A DNA stretch of 63,794 nucleotides, taken from contig JACQPH010000126.1 of assembly GCA_016207645.1 (NCBI GenBank), positions 1 to 63,794 of the forward strand, in the 5' to 3' direction. Positions 58,362 to 63,794 of this stretch are shown here, one piece after another. Source of the DNA: Elusimicrobiota bacterium. Its GTDB lineage: Bacteria; Elusimicrobiota; Elusimicrobia; Elusimicrobiales; UBA9959. The translations under genes were made by a program, and so were the position numbers. Under the pieces are notes generated by a model. It was not told the DNA's origin. It was given only the letters and a program-made list of their open reading frames with translations, and made no database searches. Positions within the stretch are counted from its first letter, which is position 1; the number at the start of each line of letters is the position of its first letter.

Positions 58362-58907
58362 ATGAACCCTTTTACCGCCCTGGAGAACTTTCTGGAACGG
58401 CCGGAAATGCTGGCCGAGGAGCCGAGGCCGGCCGGCCTGGGCCGCACCGGCCTGCTGGGCTACTTCGCCGGCACGCTGGGGCTGTTCGCGGCGCTGCGCA
58501 TGTTCTCGGCCGTGCCGCCGGGCATCATGTCCTTCGCCGTGGTCCTGCTCTTCGTCCTGGCGCTCAACTACTTCCTCGCCTCGTCGATACACCTGTTCAT
58601 GGACTTCACCGGGGCCAGGGGCGGCGCGGGCGCGCTTTTCCTCGCCTTCGGCTATACCGACTACTTCCTGGCGCTGCTGGTGCCGCTGACCTTCTTCGCG
58701 AAGCTGGAAGTTCTCAACGGCTTCCTCTGGTTCTGCCTCTGCTTCCTGCTGGTGGTCTACGCCAGGGTGCGGCTGATCCGCGGGCTTTACCCGGTTTCCG
58801 CGAACAAGGCCCTGCTGTCGCTCTGCCTGCCGTACGCCGCGCTCGGCGCGGTGGGCTTCATGGCTTTCGTCTACTCCATAGCCTGGCTGGTCTGGCTGGT
58901 GGTCTAG
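58362..58907 (+). CDS. Yip1-like small membrane protein
   Basis: 181 residues with about five hydrophobic segments and a short soluble N-terminus (LENFLERPEMLAEEP). The topology resembles Yip1-type bacterial membrane proteins. It starts 2 bp after sppA, with GGGAGG inside the sppA stop region, so the two are co-expressed. Function unknown. Confidence 0.75.
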   Translation: MNPFTALENFLERPEMLAEEPRPAGLGRTGLLGYFAGTLGLFAALRMFSAVPPGIMSFAVVLLFVLALNYFLASSIHLFMDFTGARGGAGALFLAFGYTDYFLALLVPLTFFAKLEVLNGFLWFCLCFLLVVYARVRLIRGLYPVSANKALLSLCLPYAALGAVGFMAFVYSIAWLVWLVV

Positions 58908-58916
58908 GGGAGAGTA

Positions 58917-58984
58917 TTAAGGATTAAGTGGTAAGTAGTAAGTTGCAGTTTTGAGAGCTTAATCCTTAGAACTTAATCCTTAAT
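58917..58984. repeat. TTAATCC palindromic element, copy 2
   Basis: ATTAAGGATTAAG (58917-58929) pairs perfectly with CTTAATCCTTAAT (58972-58984). The inner text gtaagtagtaagttg is complementary in style to the loop of copy 1 at 36991, so the two share a family with an inverted core. Confidence 0.65.
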
Positions 58985-58996
58985 CCTTTCTGAACT

Positions 58997-59725
58997 ATGT
59001 CCAAGGTCCCGCAGGTCAAGGAATTCGGCGGTTTCCCGGTAGTGACCGCGGAGAAGATGAAGTACCTCGACAGCAAGGCTTCCCTCGAGTACGGCATACC
59101 TTCGCTTACCCTGATGGAGAACGCCGGCCGCGCCGTGGCGGAGGCCGCGCTCCAGTTCGCCGCCGCGGAGCTGGGAAAAAAGCCCGCCGGCCTCAAGGCC
59201 GCGGTCTGCTGCGGCAAGGGTAATAACGGGGGTGACGGGCTTGTTGCCGCCCGTTATCTGCTGCAGGCCGGGGCCGGGGTGAAAGTTTTCATACTGCCGC
59301 CGAAGGAAACCGGCTACGGCGAGCCGGTGGTGAAGAACCTGGAGGCCGCCAAGGCCGCCGGGCTGCCCGTGGCGATGACGCGCAAAGAGGAACTGGACGC
59401 CCTCGCGGCGGAGTTCTCCGCCGCCGACCTGCTGCTGGACTGCCTGCTGGGCGTCAGCGCGGTGGGTAAGCCTACCGGGCCGGTACACAGGGTCATCCAG
59501 TTGATGAACAAGAGCGGCAAGCCCATCATCGCCGTGGATATCCCCTCCGGCCTGAGCCCCGACACGGGCCACCACAGCGGCGTCTTTATCATGGCGAAAC
59601 TGACGCTGACGCTGGGCTTCGCGAAGACGGGGCTGATGGCGGCGCATGCCCAGAAGAACACCGGCGCGATCAGGGTGCTGCCCATAGGCTACCCGCAGGC
59701 GCTGATAGACGAGGCCGCGAAATGA
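58997..59725 (+). CDS. nnrE: NAD(P)H-hydrate epimerase
   Basis: 242 residues matching the YjeF N-terminal domain. Motifs are YGIPSLTLMENAGRA, GKGNNGGDGLVAARYL, LLDCLLGVS and IIAVDIPSGLSP. It interconverts R and S hydrates of NAD(P)H for repair by the dehydratase, which is not fused here and not next to it. The ATG lacks a Shine-Dalgarno. Its stop overlaps the next start by 4 bp. Confidence 0.93.
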   Translation: MSKVPQVKEFGGFPVVTAEKMKYLDSKASLEYGIPSLTLMENAGRAVAEAALQFAAAELGKKPAGLKAAVCCGKGNNGGDGLVAARYLLQAGAGVKVFILPPKETGYGEPVVKNLEAAKAAGLPVAMTRKEELDALAAEFSAADLLLDCLLGVSAVGKPTGPVHRVIQLMNKSGKPIIAVDIPSGLSPDTGHHSGVFIMAKLTLTLGFAKTGLMAAHAQKNTGAIRVLPIGYPQALIDEAAK

Positions 59726-60135
59726 ACGTTATCATCGCGGACGACGACCAGAACCTGCTGGCCATGCTGGTGCCCCACCTGGAACACTCGGGGCATAAGG
59801 CGGAGCTGGCCGCTAACGGCGGGGAACTCCTGAAAAAGATAAAGGAAAAGCGCTTCGACCTGATAATTTCCGACATAAACATGCCGGTCTTCGACGGGGT
59901 GGAGGTTTACTGCAAGGCGCGGGCCATGCATGAATACGCGGCTGCGCCGTTCATACTCTGGAGCGGGCTGGAGTCGGCTAAAGGCCAGGCGCTGGCTAAG
60001 GCGGACCACAAGCTGCGCTTCCTGAAAAAGCCTTTCAGCCTGGCCGCCCTGCACAAGGCCATAGACGAGATAACCGACCTGCCTTACTTCGGGGATTACG
60101 GTCCCGCCGGCGGCAAGCCGGGCATAAAACTGTAG
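59722..60135 (+). CDS. single-domain response regulator
   Basis: 137 residues. IIADDDQN (acidic pocket), LIISDINMPVFDG (phosphorylation Asp), ILWSG (switch Ser) and FLKKPFSLAAL (Lys) define a receiver, followed by a 25-residue Gly/Pro-rich tail and no output domain. It is coupled to nnrE and followed by an amylase 7 bp later. Its kinase is not in this part of the window. Confidence 0.92.
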   Translation: MNVIIADDDQNLLAMLVPHLEHSGHKAELAANGGELLKKIKEKRFDLIISDINMPVFDGVEVYCKARAMHEYAAAPFILWSGLESAKGQALAKADHKLRFLKKPFSLAALHKAIDEITDLPYFGDYGPAGGKPGIKL

Positions 60136-60142
60136 GAGGACC

Positions 60143-61948
60143 ATGCGTCCATTTAACGACAGCGTCATCTACTTCGCCGTGGTGGACAGGTTCCATAACG
60201 GGAACGCAGGGAACGACAAGGGCTTTTCACAGGCTTCCTTCGACGCTTCCCGCTCCGACTGGTTCAAGTACTGGGGGGGAGATCTGAGCGGGGTGATACA
60301 GAAACTGGATTATCTGAAGGAACTGGGCTGCTCCGCCGTCTGGCTGACGCCGCTTTTCGACCAGGCCGACGGGCTGGTGGACGTGGAAGGGCGCGGCATG
60401 GCCGCCTATCACGGCTACTGGGCCAAGGATTTCAAGCGTCTCGACGAGCATCTGGCCGGTTCGCCCGGGGACGTGCGCGTTTTCGCCTCGAACGATACCG
60501 TGGTGGACAGGCTGGTGAAGTCCATGCACGACAGGGAGCTGCGCCTGGTGCTGGACATAGTCTGCAACCATTCCAGCCCGGAGCAGAGAGTGGACAGCGG
60601 CGGGCGCCCCACGAAAGGCGAACTATACGATGACGGGAAGCTGCTGACCTCCTACGAGGACGACAAGCTCGGCTGGTACCACCGCAACGGCGGGGTGTGC
60701 GACTGGGGCAATAAGGGCCAGGTAGAGACCAGCGAGCTCTGCGGCCTGGCGGATTTCAACGAGTCCCATATCGGCTACCGGACCTACATCAAGGACGCGC
60801 TGCGGCTCTGGCTGAACAAGGGCGTGGACGGCTTCCGCGTGGATACCGTCAAGCATATGCCGCTCTGGTTCTGGCAGGAGTTCGTGTCCGACATGGTCTT
60901 CCACCGGCCTGACCTATATGTTTTCGGGGAATGGTTCCAGGGGGGCTGCTACGACGAGCAGTCGGTGCAGTTCGCCAATAAGAGCGGGATGGGCATGCTG
61001 GATTTCGCGCTGCAGCGCGGGCTCGAGGACTGCCTGGCCCGCGGGGCGGAGCAGGGGTTCGGGCTGGTGGATAAGGTCTTCGATAAGGACCCGCTTTTCG
61101 ACGACTGCCGCCACCTGGTGACCTTCCTGGACAACCACGACATGCCGCGCTTCATGTCGGCCGGCGCGTCGCCCGCGCGGGTGGACATGGGCCTGGCCCT
61201 GATCCTGACCTGCCGCGGCACGCCCTGCATCTATTACGGCACCGAGCAGTACCTGCATAACGACACCAATGGCGGGGCCGACCCCTACAACAGGCCGATG
61301 ATGGAGAACTGGGATACCGGTACACCGGCCTTCAAACTGGTCAAGAAGCTGGCGGCGGTGCGCAGGGAGAACAAAGCGGTGCAGAGCGGCAGCCACAGGA
61401 CCAAGGTCCTTTCGCCGGATGTTTACGCCTATACCCGCGTCTACCGGGACAATTGCTGCCTGGCCGCCTTCAACCGCGGGGCCGAGACGACCATGGACCT
61501 GGAAAACATAGAGCTGCCGGACGGCGTGTACAAGGACGTACTTTCGGACCGCGCCGTCTCGGTGAAGGCCGGCCGGATAAGCGGGCTTAAGCTGGAGCGG
61601 GACAGCTCTTTTGTCCTGTCCTATAGCGCCCCGGCCCGGGAAAAGACGGGGTTGGAGATCTCTTTCGTACTGAACGGCTACAACACGGCCTACGGCGAGC
61701 GCGTCAAGGTGACCGGCAACTGCCCCGAGCTGGGCAACTGGGACCTGGCGAAGTCTTTCCCGCTGGAGTACATAAACGAGAATATGTGGCTGGGCCACTT
61801 GCCGATAAAGGAAAGCGCCGGCAAGGCGATAGCCTATAAGTTCGTGGTGGAAAGGGAGAAAGACGGCGTCCTCTACGAGAACCGCCCCGCCCACGTCCGC
61901 CTCATGCCCGCCCAAGGCTCCCTGCAACAGCAGCACAAGTGGTCCTAA
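60143..61948 (+). CDS. cytoplasmic GH13 amylase with C-terminal CBM20
   Basis: 601 residues, no signal peptide. The GH13 barrel has region II GVDGFRVDT (Asp234), region III YVFGEWF (Glu263) and region IV LDNHDMPRF (Asp333). After a beta-sandwich C-domain, a CBM20 starch-binding module starts near residue 502 (SFVLNGYNT, KVTGNCPELGNWD). CBM20 domains bind starch or glycogen granules. Glycogen or maltodextrin hydrolysis in the cytoplasm is likely; cyclodextrin glucanotransferase-type activity is possible. GTAGGAGG precedes the ATG. Confidence 0.9.
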   Translation: MRPFNDSVIYFAVVDRFHNGNAGNDKGFSQASFDASRSDWFKYWGGDLSGVIQKLDYLKELGCSAVWLTPLFDQADGLVDVEGRGMAAYHGYWAKDFKRLDEHLAGSPGDVRVFASNDTVVDRLVKSMHDRELRLVLDIVCNHSSPEQRVDSGGRPTKGELYDDGKLLTSYEDDKLGWYHRNGGVCDWGNKGQVETSELCGLADFNESHIGYRTYIKDALRLWLNKGVDGFRVDTVKHMPLWFWQEFVSDMVFHRPDLYVFGEWFQGGCYDEQSVQFANKSGMGMLDFALQRGLEDCLARGAEQGFGLVDKVFDKDPLFDDCRHLVTFLDNHDMPRFMSAGASPARVDMGLALILTCRGTPCIYYGTEQYLHNDTNGGADPYNRPMMENWDTGTPAFKLVKKLAAVRRENKAVQSGSHRTKVLSPDVYAYTRVYRDNCCLAAFNRGAETTMDLENIELPDGVYKDVLSDRAVSVKAGRISGLKLERDSSFVLSYSAPAREKTGLEISFVLNGYNTAYGERVKVTGNCPELGNWDLAKSFPLEYINENMWLGHLPIKESAGKAIAYKFVVEREKDGVLYENRPAHVRLMPAQGSLQQQHKWS

Positions 61949-61988
61949 AAAGGAGGCATAAAAAGGAGGCAGGCACCTTTTGGCCTTT

Positions 61989-62732
61989 TTAGGGGAGGGT
62001 TTTGGAGAGTTTTTCGGAGAGGTCGCAGAGGTGTTCGCGCAGGCGGGGCTGTTTTTTGAGCATCAGGGGGAGCAGGGTTTTGCGGACCCAGTTGCGGGTG
62101 TAGTACTCGTCGTCGTTGGTGTGGTCCTTCCTGGAAGGCAGCCCGTTCGCTTTCAGATAAGCTTCTATCTCGCGCCTTGAAACGGCCAGCAGCGGCCGGA
62201 TCAGGGCCACCCGGGTCCTTCCTTTCCGGCAAAGCTCCCGCTTCGCGGGGATGCCCAGCAGGCCTTTCGGCTCCGTGCCTCGCAATAAGTTCAGGATGAT
62301 GGTCTCGGCGTGGTCGTCGGCGTGATGGGCGGTGGCTACCAGCCCGCACTTTTTCTTCAAAGCCGTTCCCGAAAGCAGCCTGTAGCGGGCGTTCCGGGCG
62401 GCATGCTCTATGCTGGTGCCGGAGCTCTTCGCCAGGGCCTTTACGTCCGCCGTGAGGATGGAAGTGTCTATCCCGTATTCCGCGCCCAGTTCTTTCACGA
62501 AAGCCGCGTCCGCGTCGGCCTGTCCGCCGCGCAGCTTATGGTTGATGTGGCAGATATAAAGCTTCAGCCGGCGCGAGCGCGCCTGGCCCGCGAAAAAATC
62601 CAGCATGGCCACGGAATCCGGCCCGCCTGAGACGGCGAGCAGTATCGAATCCCCGTCGGCAAAGAGCCGCCGGGCCCGCGCGCCGGCCAGCACCTTGTTC
62701 CACAGGCCCATCGTGACCGCCCTTTTGTTCAT
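61989..62732 (-). CDS. tilS: tRNA(Ile)-lysidine synthase
   Basis: 247 residues. The PP-loop is AVSGGPDSVAML, followed by YICHINHKLRGG, ARNARYRLL and TAHHADDHAETIILNLLRG, which are TilS landmarks. The protein lacks the usual C-terminal TilS domains, so it is the short form. It modifies C34 of tRNA-Ile2 to lysidine. The start at 62732 is chosen because the frame further upstream overlaps sixA and lacks similarity; ATG 62711 is possible. Confidence 0.93.
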   Translation of the reverse strand: MNKRAVTMGLWNKVLAGARARRLFADGDSILLAVSGGPDSVAMLDFFAGQARSRRLKLYICHINHKLRGGQADADAAFVKELGAEYGIDTSILTADVKALAKSSGTSIEHAARNARYRLLSGTALKKKCGLVATAHHADDHAETIILNLLRGTEPKGLLGIPAKRELCRKGRTRVALIRPLLAVSRREIEAYLKANGLPSRKDHTNDDEYYTRNWVRKTLLPLMLKKQPRLREHLCDLSEKLSKTLP

Positions 62733-62738
62733 CTCTGA

Positions 62739-62744
62739 ATTATA
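62739..62744 (-). promoter_or_regulatory. -10 box (TATAAT) of tilS
   Basis: TATAAT on the reverse strand ends six bases before the ATG at 62732, predicting a leaderless mRNA. A forward TATAAT (62741-62746) overlaps it and may serve sixA. Confidence 0.5.
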
Positions 62745-62813
62745 ATATAAATCGGCCTTCGGTCTTTTTTTGTTTGCTATCATATCCGCGTCAGCCGACA
62801 AGAGGGGGCATGT

Positions 62814-63317
62814 ATGAAATTGATATTCGTCCGGCACGGCCTCGCCGGGGATAAGGCGAAGTACGTTCTGAGCGGGAAGCCGGATCCGGGACGGCCGCTT
62901 ACCGCCAAGGGCGTAAGAAAAATGAAGACGGCCGCCGCCGGCCTGAAAAAAATAACCGGCGGGGCGGACGCCGTGGTTTCCAGCCCTTACCTGAGGGCGG
63001 TACAGACCGCGGAGATACTGGCGAGAAAGCTGGGGGTAAAGAAGCCGGGAAAGACAGTGTCGCTGGCTCCTGTCGGCAGACTGACGGACCTTTTGACTTA
63101 TCTTCGCAGATACCCCGCCGGCGCCGCCATCGTGCTGGCCGGCCATGAGCCGCATCTCGGAAATATCATTTCACAATTCCTGCGCGGGGCGGGAGAGGCA
63201 TTCGTCTCTCTCGGGAAAGGCGGCGCCTGCATGCTGGAATTCAAGGATAAACCCGCGCCCGGCAAGGCGGCGCTGGTCTGGCTGCTCCAGCCCGCCGAAT
63301 TGCAGAGGCTGGGCTGA
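62814..63317 (+). CDS. sixA: phosphohistidine phosphatase SixA
   Basis: 167 residues of the histidine phosphatase superfamily. The RHG motif (VRHGLAG, His8) is the nucleophile, and GHEPHLG supplies the second His. SSPYLRAVQTAEIL is typical of SixA. It removes phosphate from phospho-His in HPt domains. AGAGGGGG precedes the ATG. A CHAD gene follows after 18 bp; SixA/CHAD association is frequent in bacteria. Confidence 0.92.
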   Translation: MKLIFVRHGLAGDKAKYVLSGKPDPGRPLTAKGVRKMKTAAAGLKKITGGADAVVSSPYLRAVQTAEILARKLGVKKPGKTVSLAPVGRLTDLLTYLRRYPAGAAIVLAGHEPHLGNIISQFLRGAGEAFVSLGKGGACMLEFKDKPAPGKAALVWLLQPAELQRLG

Positions 63318-63335
63318 AGCTCTCATGGGCTTTTT

Positions 63336-63794
63336 ATGAAAGCTGATCTTTTCCTGCTGCCGGCCCGGGAAGGGGCACGCCGCCTGGTGCTGGGCCTTCT
63401 TCGTGAAGCGGAAGCGGCGGCGGCAAGGCTCGGACAGCGTGGGGACGCCGAAGCGCTGCACGACCTGAGGGTCGCCCTGCACCGGCTCGGCTGCTTTCTT
63501 CGGGACTACCGCAGACAGCTCTCTCAGGTCCCTTCTAGCCTGCGGAAAGGATTTAAAAAGCTAGCCACCGCTACCAATCCTGTACGTGACAAAGAGGCCG
63601 GGATAGAGCTTCTTAAAGCTTTCGCCGGTAATGCCGCGCCAGAGGAAAAGGCTTCGTTGCTTGCGGCCGCCGGACTGCTGAAGGCTCGCGGAAACCGCCG
63701 CGGCCAAGGCTTCGCGGCGGGAATAAAAAATGAACTGGCCCGTTTGGCCGCCGGACTGCGGACCGCCGTCTCCTCTGGAGCGCGCGGCGCCGCA
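63336..63794 (+). CDS. CHAD domain protein (cut by window end)
   Basis: 153 codons are visible before the window ends; the frame is still open. LHDLRVALHRLGCFLRDYR near residue 43 is the CHAD signature, with conserved His and Arg that bind polyphosphate. CHAD proteins localise to polyphosphate granules. The ATG at 63336 lies 18 bp after sixA. No signal peptide. The remaining C-terminal part, which may hold a second CHAD half, is outside the window. Confidence 0.85.
   Translation, partial: MKADLFLLPAREGARRLVLGLLREAEAAAARLGQRGDAEALHDLRVALHRLGCFLRDYRRQLSQVPSSLRKGFKKLATATNPVRDKEAGIELLKAFAGNAAPEEKASLLAAAGLLKARGNRRGQGFAAGIKNELARLAAGLRTAVSSGARGAA

Noticed and set aside
1-63794. rRNA or tRNA genes and transposases
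   Set aside because: I saw no cloverleaf, rRNA core motif or transposase domain on either strand, though a tRNA scan was not possible.

Overview
This is a GC-rich, gene-dense bacterial chromosome segment with no rRNA, tRNA, CRISPR array or transposase gene that I can see. The gene set points to a diderm bacterium. It has many Sec signal peptides, a one-piece lysophospholipid transporter/acyltransferase/acyl-ACP synthetase, ZapA/ZapB-type division proteins, SppA, and secreted proteases. The style of the secreted proteins (a clostripain-family protease, a trypsin-like protease starting a family-like KSIYGDDNR mature region, HEAT and HEAT-like secreted proteins) resembles Elusimicrobiota. That assignment is an inference from memory, not a search result.

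Layout. 1-5.3 kb: a folded repeat, a two-domain secreted protein, a secreted GH13 amylase, then a decayed patch (gene-fragment duplication, 54-bp repeats) and a MNT/HEPN nucleotidyltransferase pair. 5.4-9.1 kb: a putative regulator, a secreted HEAT protein, a secreted protein built of 18-residue repeats, and a pirin. 9.2-15.5 kb: a leftward block of exported proteins (PLD-like, M3-like peptidase, DUF1566, lipoprotein, S1 protease). 15.7-21.4 kb: aconitase, 2-oxoacid:ferredoxin oxidoreductase alpha/gamma and beta, and a response regulator, probably one unit. 21.4-33.3 kb: an amidohydrolase, a MarR regulator divergent from the fused MFS-PlsC-acyl-ACP-synthetase gene, a giant DUF2339 membrane protein and an AT-richer secreted protein. 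33.4-40.9 kb: aspartase, a conserved protein of unknown function, ZapB-like/ZapA, RarA, a second nucleotidyltransferase pair, and XseA/XseB. 41-46 kb: two related histidine kinases, one fused to CheB and CheR, with one intact and one dead response regulator. 46.3-51.5 kb: a HEAT protein, DUF2934-DUF2267 protein, TlyA, a membrane protein and bacterioferritin. 51.6-54.6 kb: a three-gene secreted cassette of two paralogues and a clostripain-family protease. 54.7-63.8 kb: two diguanylate cyclases, SppA, a membrane protein, NAD(P)H-hydrate epimerase, a response regulator, a cytoplasmic GH13-CBM20 amylase, TilS, SixA and a CHAD protein cut by the window end.

How genes work together. The two GH13 enzymes differ in location (secreted, cytoplasmic with CBM20) and suggest alpha-glucan use. 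Aconitase plus KOR gives a contiguous citrate-to-succinyl-CoA segment, reversible in principle. XseA/XseB, RarA and TilS are housekeeping genes. SixA plus CHAD is an association often seen with phosphate or polyphosphate metabolism.

Non-coding layer. The intergenic spaces carry several families of palindromic repeats, one nested inside another. At least seven genes have a -10 box placed so close to the start codon, without a Shine-Dalgarno sequence, that leaderless transcripts are likely. The best candidates for an undescribed system are the secreted protease cassette at 51.6-54.6 kb and the 18-residue-repeat exported protein at 7.5-8.2 kb.
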